Part shown: positions 1 to 6,134 of the stretch, piece after piece
Position numbering within the stretch: position 1 is the first letter of the stretch
How the letters are laid out: every line of letters starts with the position of its first letter
Source: Citrobacter amalonaticus Y19
Lineage (GTDB): Bacteria > Pseudomonadota > Gammaproteobacteria > Enterobacterales > Enterobacteriaceae
NCBI RefSeq assembly: GCF_000981805.1
Contig: NZ_CP011132.1
Coordinates: 5,332,001 to 5,396,000 of the forward strand
DNA: 64,000 nt
Direction: 5' to 3'
Program-made: the position numbers and the translations under genes
Notes under the pieces: model-generated
The model's input: the letters and a program-made list of their open reading frames with translations, nothing else
Databases searched by the model: none
Told to the model about the DNA's origin: nothing

Positions 1-239
1 AAAAGCACTTCCTCGATCCTGATTTGATGGTGCTGGGAAACACCGCCCTGCAGGGCATTGTGGCCTACGGCGGAATTCAGGATCCAGAGCTCATCCGTAT
101 GGGTATTACCAAAGCTGAGCTGGCGCCAAAGAACTACATTGTTCCTGGCGACCCAGCTATTGAGTACGTTCAGACCCACTCCGCACCGCAGCCTATCCCG
201 GCCCGTATCAACCGTTTTGTCACCGTTCGCGTGGCCTAA
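1..239 (+). CDS. Lambda gpE-type major capsid protein, 3' end only
   Basis: The reading frame is open from the window edge (codons from base 3) and ends at 239, giving about 78 C-terminal residues of a phage major head protein. The stretch LMVLGNTALQGIVAYGGIQD, followed by a KNYIVPGDPAIEY segment and a final RFVTVRVA, lines up with the C-terminus of lambda gpE as I remember it (MVLGNTQARGLRTYGCIQD, KNWVTTGDPAREF, FVSVQLA). The protein would form the icosahedral shell. The next gene starts 10 bases downstream and encodes the matching decoration protein, so the two are cotranscribed. In lambda the order is D then E; here it is E then D. The 5' part lies outside the window, so whether the gene is intact cannot be judged. 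Confidence 0.85.
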   Translation, partial: KHFLDPDLMVLGNTALQGIVAYGGIQDPELIRMGITKAELAPKNYIVPGDPAIEYVQTHSAPQPIPARINRFVTVRVA

Positions 240-248
240 GGAGTAATC

Positions 249-590
249 ATGACGACGCATTACACTGAACTGGCGGCCGGTACTGAGGCGCTGGTGACAA
301 CTCTGGGTATCTTCGCTGGAGCAAAGGGCGTTATTCCCGCGCTGACTCCACTTATGCAGGATGCTACCAATGGGGCTTTGGTGGTCTGGGATGGGGCGCA
401 TGCCGGGCAGGCTGTCTATGTATCTTGCTTTGCTGTTGATACCGCAAGCCAGACACATGCTCAGGTCTACAAAGCTGGCGTGCTGAATGTTGATGCCCTT
501 AACTGGCCTGATGATGTAACCACGCTTTCTGCAAAAGTAGCAGCGTTCGTTGGCTCTGGTATTTCTGTTCAGCCACTGGCACTGGTGTAA
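249..590 (+). CDS. Head decoration protein, lambda gpD-like
   Basis: This 113-residue protein is close to the length of lambda gpD (110). Its core, with ALTPLMQDATNGALVVWDG then a later YKAGVLNVDALNWP, matches the gpD pattern TPLMLD...LVAWDG...FYKSGTFRYEDVLWP. gpD trimers bind the threefold sites of the expanded capsid and stabilise it against the internal pressure of packaged DNA. The gene has a good ribosome-binding site (AAGGAG ending about 6 bases before the ATG) and lies between the capsid gene and an AlpA-like gene on the same strand. A decoration protein implies that the element's capsid gene is or was used for full-length, cos-cut DNA. It looks intact. Confidence 0.85.
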   Translation: MTTHYTELAAGTEALVTTLGIFAGAKGVIPALTPLMQDATNGALVVWDGAHAGQAVYVSCFAVDTASQTHAQVYKAGVLNVDALNWPDDVTTLSAKVAAFVGSGISVQPLALV

Positions 591-600
591 GGAGATTATG

Positions 601-984
601 ATGCAAGATAAAAATAACAGCCTGATGGCCACCGCCAATGCTCTCTATCCGGATCCAGTGGTGGGTGAACTGCTGGAGATGGCAGACAAAATGAACGTCA
701 GTGAGCGCCTGGTTGATATGAATCAGGTCATAGAACTCACCACGCTGAGCCGCCGTACATTGCTGAATCTCGAAGCGCGAGGTGAGTTTCCAGTACGCGT
801 CCAGGTCACTGAGGGGCGCAAGGCGTGGTATCTGAGTGAAGTTATTGAATGGATCAATAACATTCCCCGGACCTCTGAAACCTGCCATGTCCCTGTACCT
901 GCTAAGCCTGAAGCATCTCTTTGCCTTAAGGCCGAGCGTGTGCGTCAGCAGGCTCGCGGCGGGAAAGGCACGTTGATTGGCTGA
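601..984 (+). CDS. AlpA-like winged-helix DNA-binding protein next to cos
   Basis: This is a 127-residue protein. Residues about 30-85 carry the AlpA/MerR-like pattern: a short strand, a helix-turn-helix with RLVDMNQVIELTTLSRRTLL, then GEFPVRVQVTEGRKAWYLSE and EVIEWI. AlpA-type proteins act as excision or transcription activators in P4-like and PICI satellites, and the same small winged-helix fold is found in lambda Nu1 (TerS). The C-terminal 40 residues are basic and rich in Arg, Lys and Ala. A second ATG sits at 598, but 601 is better spaced from the GGAG at 591-594. The stop lies 33 bases before cosQ, an unusual place for an excisionase, so a role in packaging or in regulating late genes is possible. 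The exact function is not established by the sequence. Confidence 0.65.
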   Translation: MQDKNNSLMATANALYPDPVVGELLEMADKMNVSERLVDMNQVIELTTLSRRTLLNLEARGEFPVRVQVTEGRKAWYLSEVIEWINNIPRTSETCHVPVPAKPEASLCLKAERVRQQARGGKGTLIG

Positions 985-1017
985 CCGACAGGCCCGAATG
1001 ACCCGGCGGATCGGCGC

Positions 1018-1212
1018 GGGTCCTTTCGGGCAATTCGGCCTGCTACGGGGCGGCGACCTCGCAGATTCTTGCTATTTATGACAATTTTCTGCGATTTGCC
1101 GTTTCTGTTCTTCTTCGTTGTAACTATTTGTTTTTAATGAAAACACCACCCAAAAAGAAAGGAAATGGTAAGCGCTATTTTGAGCTAAAAACAGCTTAAC
1201 CGTTTCCTTTCT
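1018..1212 (+). other. Lambda-type cos DNA packaging site (cosQ, cosN, cosB)
   Basis: All three lambda cos sub-sites can be read. cosQ is GGGTCCTTTC at 1018-1027. cosN contains GGGCGGCGACCT at 1048-1059, identical to lambda's 12-base cohesive end, preceded by TGCTACG as in lambda. Downstream, the GCTATTTATG segment and three R-like terminase-binding motifs match lambda cosB: R3 CGTTTCTGTTCTTCTTCG at 1100-1117, R2 in inverse orientation at 1156-1169 (AGAAAGGAAATGGT), and R1 CGTTTCCTTTCT at 1201-1212. An A/T-rich stretch between R3 and R2 corresponds to the IHF bend site. The comparison is with the lambda sequence as I remember it. The site should be recognised by a lambda-family terminase and would make the element packageable by a helper phage or by its own terminase if one lies to the left. 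Confidence 0.9.
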
Positions 1213-1233
1213 CCATAATTTACTGAGGCGGCT

Positions 1234-1830
1234 ATGAATCCATGTGAAGAAGTAATGACAACCATCAGGCTGGGAGGCGCTCTTGGAAAACAGTTTGGGA
1301 AAATACACCATCGAGTCATTCGGGATACGAGAGAAGCTATCAGAGCTTTAAATGCCACCCTCCCGGGGTTCGAAAAATACCTTAACAGTAGCAAATCCAG
1401 AGGACTCACCTATGCGCTTTATGTAGGGGAGCGGAACATCGGAGAGCAGGATCTCAGTTTCCCGAATATAGGGAGAGAGATTCGAATTGTTCCTGTTGTG
1501 ATTGGGAGTAAGAAAGCGGGTCTGGTACAGACAATCCTGGGGGCGGTGCTGGTGATTGCTTCTATCTGGATGCCGGGATTGAGCATAGCAGCCAGTAACC
1601 TAATGTTTTCGGCCGGTGCAGCAATGACATTAGGAGGTGTGGCCCAGATGCTTTCTCCACAACCGGCTGGACTATCCAGTAAGCAGGATGCAGCCAATCA
1701 GGCCAGCTACGCTTTCGGTGGTGTGACGAATACCGCTGCACAGGGTTATCCCGTTCCTCTCTTATACGGAAAGCGCCGTATCGGTGGAGCGATTATTTCC
1801 GCCGGGATTTATGTCGAGGATCAGCAGTAA
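1234..1830 (+). CDS. Orphan tail assembly protein, lambda gpI-like
   Basis: This 198-residue protein resembles lambda gpI (tail tip assembly). It has an N-terminal beta-grasp-like part with IRLGGALGKQFG and REAIRALNATLPGFEKYL, then IRIVPVVIGSKKAGLVQTIL, two hydrophobic glycine-rich segments (about residues 85-140, including a MTLGGVAQML motif shared with lambda) and a C-terminal VPLLYGKRRIGGAIISAGI (lambda: LPVLYGEMRVGSRVVS). In lambda, gpI lies between gpK and gpJ in the tail operon. Here it stands alone, starting 21 bases after cosB, where lambda has the terminase small-subunit gene. ATG 1234 has a GAGG five bases upstream; an internal ATG at 1255 would give the more usual MTTIRLGG start. 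No other tail gene is nearby. Confidence 0.8.
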   Translation: MNPCEEVMTTIRLGGALGKQFGKIHHRVIRDTREAIRALNATLPGFEKYLNSSKSRGLTYALYVGERNIGEQDLSFPNIGREIRIVPVVIGSKKAGLVQTILGAVLVIASIWMPGLSIAASNLMFSAGAAMTLGGVAQMLSPQPAGLSSKQDAANQASYAFGGVTNTAAQGYPVPLLYGKRRIGGAIISAGIYVEDQQ

Positions 1831-1907
1831 TTTTACGGGCTAGCTCGGGTTGAAACTGAAGGATTTATCCCCAAATACACTACGGGAACCTCATGGGGAA
1901 ATAATAA

Positions 1908-2594
1908 ATGGCCGGACAATTAGATGAAGCAGCAAAACAGATTTTGGGTACCTTACTGGCAGATTTTTCAGATAGGGGATTGACCGCTCAGGATTTAAAA
2001 AATGGTTATGAAGGTCCGAATATCAATGCGCTAGCGACTGCAGTATGCAACGTCGCTGATTTTACATCTGTAGATTTTGAAGTTGCCTTTGGCGATCTCG
2101 AAAAAAGCAAACTCATCAAAACGGGCCCAATGAAAATGTTCGATAATGATCACAATAGCTCTGTGGTCATTATTGGCTCTTATAGTCTACGTGAATATGT
2201 TTATTTGACGGAGGCTGGATACAAGGAGTCCAGGAAAGTACCAAATCGCCCACAACGTGTTCAGCGCATTGTCAATAATCTAACGATCACCGGCGGTCAT
2301 TTCAGCAATACGCAATTAGGGCAGGGAGAGGTTGTTTCCCAAGCCCAAAACATCACAAGTAGTTCCGATTCTGAAATAGTTACTAAGCTGATTTCCATCC
2401 TTGAAGAACAGGGGCAAGTAGTTAACAGCGATCAGCGCTCTGATATTGAAGCAGCTGTCGCAGCTGCTAACGATGGTGATGGCAAAGAAGCCAAATCTTT
2501 GCTGGCTAAGGTTTGTGGCCCCGTATGGGAATCAGTACAACCGGTTATGTGGCCGATCGTTGGCGAGTTAGTGAAAAGAAGTCTTGGTCTCTAA
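1908..2594 (+). CDS. Unrecognised 228-residue protein, element cargo slot
   Basis: I do not recognise the family. The N-terminal ~100 residues look like a helical or winged-helix domain (LDEAAKQILGTLLADF, then SSVVIIGSYSLREYVYLTEAG). A short beta-rich linker at about 123-145 contains VNNLTITGGHFSNTQLGQGE, a Thr/Asn/Gly pattern. The last 75 residues are predicted helical and acidic (EIVTKLISILEEQG, SDIEAAVAAANDGDGKEA). There is no signal peptide or clear membrane span. The gene is less GC-rich than the backbone genes, has its own strong terminator, and is the last gene before the tRNA attachment site. In phage satellites and prophages that place often holds cargo genes such as defence or superinfection-exclusion functions; this assignment is inference only. 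Confidence 0.6.
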   Translation: MAGQLDEAAKQILGTLLADFSDRGLTAQDLKNGYEGPNINALATAVCNVADFTSVDFEVAFGDLEKSKLIKTGPMKMFDNDHNSSVVIIGSYSLREYVYLTEAGYKESRKVPNRPQRVQRIVNNLTITGGHFSNTQLGQGEVVSQAQNITSSSDSEIVTKLISILEEQGQVVNSDQRSDIEAAVAAANDGDGKEAKSLLAKVCGPVWESVQPVMWPIVGELVKRSLGL

Positions 2595-2611
2595 AATCGT
2601 CAGATTTATTT

Positions 2612-2635
2612 AAGCCGCGTTTGCGGCTTTTTTTG
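2612..2635 (+). terminator. Rho-independent terminator
   Basis: The inverted repeat AAGCCGC / GCGGCTT with a four-base loop is followed by a run of T. It ends transcription of the unknown 228-residue gene just before the attachment region. Confidence 0.85.
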
Positions 2636-2695
2636 GTTTAGGTTCCATGGTGTTGCCATAGTGACCAGGCGACTTATACCTAGCCATACCTATAG

Positions 2696-2717
2696 ATGGC
2701 ACCCCCATGGCACCCCC
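2696..2717 (+). repeat. Perfect tandem repeat of ATGGCACCCCC
   Basis: Two adjacent identical 11-base copies (2696-2706 and 2707-2717) lie between the last element gene and the tRNA. A related ACCTA/ACCTATAG duplication lies just upstream (2678-2694). Short direct repeats beside a tRNA attachment site are typical of integrase arm-type or excisionase binding sites. The integrase itself is not in the window, so this role is inferred. Confidence 0.55.
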
Positions 2718-2720
2718 AAG

Positions 2721-2753
2721 AAAAGCAAAAAGGCCGGCGATTTCTCGCCAGCC
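2721..2753 (-). terminator. Terminator of the tRNA-Ile gene
   Basis: On the minus strand the stem GGCTGGCGA / TCGCCGGCC with a four-base loop is followed by TTTTTGCTTTT. It lies 12 bases downstream of the tRNA 3' end and would end the ileX transcript. Confidence 0.75.
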
Positions 2754-2764
2754 CTTGCTGTGTC

Positions 2765-2840
2765 TGGTGGCCCCTGCTGGACTTGAACCAGCGACCAAGC
2801 GATTATGAGTCGCCTGCTCTAACCACTGAGCTAAGGGGCC
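2765..2840 (-). tRNA. ileX: tRNA-Ile2 (anticodon CAU)
   Basis: This is a 76-base minus-strand tRNA with encoded CCA, a GGCCCC/GGGGCC acceptor stem, a GGTTCAAGTCC T-arm and the anticodon loop CTCATAA. The CAU anticodon, with the isoleucine-2 tRNA sequence and the position next to mug and rpoD, identifies the minor AUA-reading tRNA whose C34 is changed to lysidine by TilS. The left-hand phage element ends immediately at its 3' side, the classic geometry of integration into a tRNA 3' end with the gene restored. Confidence 0.93.
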
Positions 2841-2965
2841 GTGGCGGTGAATTATAAAGTAACTCTGGCGTGCAATCCAGCCATAACCGTACGTATGCTG
2901 TTTTATTAAACAACGTATTTTCAATCCGTTATACTTTTCTTACGATGTTATGTAGTGGAGTCGTT

Positions 2966-3472
2966 ATGGTTAAGGACATTTTAGCGCCGGGGTTGCGGGT
3001 CGTGTTCTGTGGCATCAATCCTGGGCTTTCTTCTGCCGGGACGGGGTTTCCGTTTGCACATCCAGCGAACCGTTTCTGGAAGGTGATTCATCAGGCCGGT
3101 TTTACCGACCGCCAGCTCAAACCCGAAGAGGCTGAACACCTGCTGGATTTTCGCTGCGGCGTCACCAAACTGGTCGACAGACCTACGGTGCAGGCCAATG
3201 AAGTCTCGCGTCAGGAGTTGCACGAGGGCGGACGTAGTCTGATTGCTAAAATTGAGCAATACCAACCGCATGCTCTGGCGATTCTGGGTAAGCAGGCATT
3301 TGAGCAGGGTTTCAGCCAACGCGGCGTGCAGTGGGGAAAACAGAGCATAACGATTGGCGCAACGCAGGTGTGGGTGTTGCCGAATACCAGCGGGTTGAGC
3401 CGCATTACGCTGGATAAACTGGTGGACGCATTCAGGGAACTGGATGAGGCACTGATCGTGCGGGGGAGATGA
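2966..3472 (+). CDS. mug: G/U mismatch-specific DNA glycosylase
   Basis: This 168-residue protein has the same length as E. coli Mug. It removes uracil and ethenocytosine from mismatches in double-stranded DNA. The N-terminal FCGINPGLSSAGTGFPFAH holds the family's GINPG active-site motif (the catalytic Asn of the Mug/TDG class is in this loop), and NTSGLSR near residue 140 is the intercalating/second motif. The open frame extends upstream to 2870, but homology starts at MVKDILAPG (ATG 2966) with GGAG about 7 bases upstream. It is divergent from ileX and monocistronic. Confidence 0.95.
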   Translation: MVKDILAPGLRVVFCGINPGLSSAGTGFPFAHPANRFWKVIHQAGFTDRQLKPEEAEHLLDFRCGVTKLVDRPTVQANEVSRQELHEGGRSLIAKIEQYQPHALAILGKQAFEQGFSQRGVQWGKQSITIGATQVWVLPNTSGLSRITLDKLVDAFRELDEALIVRGR

Positions 3473-3505
3473 TCCCGACAGTGGCTGTCCGGATCATCTA
3501 TTCCA

Positions 3506-3916
3506 TTACATCGGGTCAACCTGAGCAATCATCGCCTGACCCAGCGCGCTCTCAATGCGGTAGCACAATGTTTTCATTCTGGATTCGTAGGCGTTAATGA
3601 CAAGATCGTTCAACTGAGGGTTCAGATCCTCCTTCACTGAAAGGAACAGACTATTTTTCTTATTCAGCTCCGCCATCGCGCCTCTGTATTTATCCCAGTT
3701 TTTCGGGCTGTAGGAGCGAAGGGCGTTTAATGAGCGTACGCAGGTTTCGTTGGCAGTCAGAGAACGGTTTTTCATCCCGTCTTCATTCGCCGTAGCCTGA
3801 GGTTGTTGTACAACCGGCTCTGCTGCGGGAGTGACCAGCGATTTAGGCGCGTTTTGCTGTTTATTGACACAACCAGCCAGCACGATGCATACCATCAGAA
3901 GCCATGTTTTTTTCAT
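3506..3916 (-). CDS. Small lipoprotein of unknown function
   Basis: The product has 136 residues and starts at MKKTWLLM. It has a type II signal peptide with lipobox LAGC (Cys at about residue 16), then a Gln/Pro/Ala-rich linker, then an alpha-helical domain with two cysteines (ETCVRSLNALRSY and RMKTLCYRIESAL) that could form a disulphide in the periplasm. The frame is open 13 codons upstream, but the lipoprotein signal fixes the start. I recall no gene between mug and rpoD in E. coli K-12, so this is a lineage-specific insertion in an otherwise conserved junction. The function is unknown; the Cys pair and helical pattern suggest a small DUF1311/LprI-like or similar inhibitor fold, but this is weak. 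Confidence 0.75.
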   Translation of the reverse strand: MKKTWLLMVCIVLAGCVNKQQNAPKSLVTPAAEPVVQQPQATANEDGMKNRSLTANETCVRSLNALRSYSPKNWDKYRGAMAELNKKNSLFLSVKEDLNPQLNDLVINAYESRMKTLCYRIESALGQAMIAQVDPM

Positions 3917-4064
3917 TTTATTATCAGTTCCTGCAGAAGAGTAGGGCATACTCATTTATTTGCTTGAGAATTATCTTAAGCGTTGATTATAAGAGGAAAC
4001 AGAACAATAGCAATGCGGGTTTATTACTGTTGGGATGATTTTCACACGTTGGAATTCAGGGAAT

Positions 4065-4091
4065 AAAAAAGGCCACAGCAAGCTGTGGCCT
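4065..4091 (-). terminator. Terminator of the rpsU-dnaG-rpoD operon
   Basis: On the minus strand the stem GGCCACAGC / GCTGTGGCC is followed by TTTTTTATTC, starting about 28 bases after the rpoD stop codon. This is the end-of-operon terminator. Confidence 0.85.
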
Positions 4092-4118
4092 TAAATCTTA
4101 ATCCAGTGCGATGAGCGA

Positions 4119-5966
4119 TTAATCGTCCAGGAAGCTACGCAGTACTTCAGAACGGCTCGGGTGACGCAGTTTACGCAGCGCCTTCGCTTCGATCTGACGG
4201 ATACGTTCGCGGGTAACGTCAAACTGTTTACCCACTTCTTCCAGCGTGTGGTCGGTGTTCATGTCGATACCGAAACGCATACGCAGGACTTTCGCTTCAC
4301 GCGCGGTCAGGCCCGCCAGCACGTCGTGCGTTGCCGCACGCAGGCTTTCCGTTGTGGCAGAATCCAGCGGCAGCTCGAGGGTGGTATCCTCGATGAAATC
4401 ACCCAGATGCGAATCTTCATCGTCACCGATCGGGGTTTCCATGGAGATCGGCTCTTTGGCGATCTTCAGCACTTTACGGATCTTGTCTTCCGGCATCAGC
4501 ATGCGCTCAGCCAGTTCTTCCGGCGTCGGCTCGCGGCCCATCTCTTGCAGCATCTGGCGGGAGATACGGTTGAGTTTGTTGATCGTCTCAATCATATGCA
4601 CCGGAATACGGATGGTGCGCGCCTGATCCGCGATAGAGCGGGTGATCGCCTGACGGATCCACCAGGTAGCGTAGGTGGAGAACTTGTAACCACGACGGTA
4701 TTCAAACTTATCAACCGCTTTCATCAAACCGATGTTGCCTTCCTGAATCAGATCCAGGAACTGCAGACCACGGTTGGTGTATTTCTTGGCGATAGAGATA
4801 ACCAGACGTAAGTTTGCTTCAACCATCTCTTTCTTCGCACGACGCGCTTTCGCTTCGCCGATGGACATGCGACGGTTGATGTCTTTGACCTGTTCGATGG
4901 TCAGACCGGTTTCTTCTTCAATCTGACGCAGTTTCTGCAGACCACGATGAACGTCATCGGCCACATCGTGCAGTTTTTCGGACCATGGCTTGTTCATCGC
5001 GATAGCCGCGTTGAACCAGGTTTCGCTGGTTTCATTGCCGGTGAACAGGGTGATGAAGTTCTTCTTCGGCATTTTGCACTGCTCGACGCAGAGCTTCATG
5101 ATCAGACGTTCCTGGGTACGAACCCTGTCCATCATGACGCGCATGCTGTTCACGAGGTAGTCAAACTGCTTCGGTACCAGACGGAACTGCTTGAAAACTT
5201 CAGACAGCTTCAGGATCTCAGTCTGGGCATCGGCATGGCTACGACCCTTCGCTTTGATGGTGTCACGCGTCACTTCGTACTGCGTACGCAGTTCGCCGAA
5301 CTTCTCGCGTGCCAGCTCAGGATCGATGCTGTTGTCGTCATCGCTGCTGTCGTCGTCGCTATCTTCTTCGTCTTCGTCCTCATCGTCATCCATGTCTTCC
5401 TGAGATAACTCAGAGCCGACGTGAGTGGCGGTAGGGGCCAGATCTTCTTCCGCGTTCGGATCGACAAAACCGGTGATCAGATCGGACAGACGGGCTTCTT
5501 CAGCTTCAACGCGATCGTATTGCTCAAGCAGATAGGTAATGGCTTCTGGATATTCAGCAACGGAGCACTGAACCTGGTTGATCCCGTCTTCGATGCGTTT
5601 CGCAATATCGATTTCGCCTTCGCGGGTCAACAGTTCAACGGTACCCATTTCACGCATGTACATGCGAACCGGGTCAGTGGTACGACCGATTTCAGACTCT
5701 ACGCTGGACAGAACTTGCGCAGCCGCTTCTTCCGCGTCTTCGTCGGTACTGGTGGTGTTTTCAGCAAGCAGCAGATCATCGGCATCCGGTGCTTCTTCCA
5801 TCACCTGAATACCCATGTCGTTGATCATTTGGATGATATCTTCAATTTGATCTGAATCGACGATATCTTCCGGCAGATGGTCATTGACCTCGGCATAGGT
5901 CAGATAGCCTTGCTCCTTACCACGGGTGACAAGAAGCTTCAGCTGTGACTGCGGGTTTTGCTCCAT
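4119..5966 (-). CDS. rpoD: RNA polymerase primary sigma factor sigma-70
   Basis: This 615-residue protein (E. coli 613) starts at MEQNPQSQLK; the frame is open further upstream but homology and family length fix the start. In order: region 1.1 (1-80), a conserved PVRMYMREMG region 1.2, the large acidic non-conserved insertion (runs of Asp/Glu near 185-215), region 2 with GLQFLDLIQEGNIGLMKAV and YKFSTYATWWIRQAI (-10 recognition and melting), region 3, and region 4 with the helix-turn-helix TLEEVGKQFDVTRERIRQIE that contacts the -35 element and activators. It is the last gene of the macromolecular synthesis operon and directs transcription of most genes in this window. Confidence 0.98.
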   Translation of the reverse strand: MEQNPQSQLKLLVTRGKEQGYLTYAEVNDHLPEDIVDSDQIEDIIQMINDMGIQVMEEAPDADDLLLAENTTSTDEDAEEAAAQVLSSVESEIGRTTDPVRMYMREMGTVELLTREGEIDIAKRIEDGINQVQCSVAEYPEAITYLLEQYDRVEAEEARLSDLITGFVDPNAEEDLAPTATHVGSELSQEDMDDDEDEDEEDSDDDSSDDDNSIDPELAREKFGELRTQYEVTRDTIKAKGRSHADAQTEILKLSEVFKQFRLVPKQFDYLVNSMRVMMDRVRTQERLIMKLCVEQCKMPKKNFITLFTGNETSETWFNAAIAMNKPWSEKLHDVADDVHRGLQKLRQIEEETGLTIEQVKDINRRMSIGEAKARRAKKEMVEANLRLVISIAKKYTNRGLQFLDLIQEGNIGLMKAVDKFEYRRGYKFSTYATWWIRQAITRSIADQARTIRIPVHMIETINKLNRISRQMLQEMGREPTPEELAERMLMPEDKIRKVLKIAKEPISMETPIGDDEDSHLGDFIEDTTLELPLDSATTESLRAATHDVLAGLTAREAKVLRMRFGIDMNTDHTLEEVGKQFDVTRERIRQIEAKALRKLRHPSRSEVLRSFLDD

Positions 5967-6134
5967 AAGACGGTATCCACACTTAATTCGTTTGATTTGA
6001 GTCAGCAAGCCGTTGCTGCCAACATTTAAAGCGAGGGCGTACTTATATTAGTGGCCGCTGCCTCTCAGTGCGGCTGTCGGGGGCTTCCCGATCGCTATTC
6101 GGCACTTAAGCCGTTAAATTCTTTTGTCTTTCGT

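Noticed and set aside
2870..2965. N-terminal extension of the mug frame to 2870
   Set aside because: The extension overlaps the region beside ileX and has no similarity to Mug; the family length and Shine-Dalgarno fit ATG 2966.
5191..5403. Serine-rich plus-strand frame opposite rpoD
   Set aside because: The serine runs are the complement of the Asp/Glu-rich segment of sigma-70, so it is a composition artefact.
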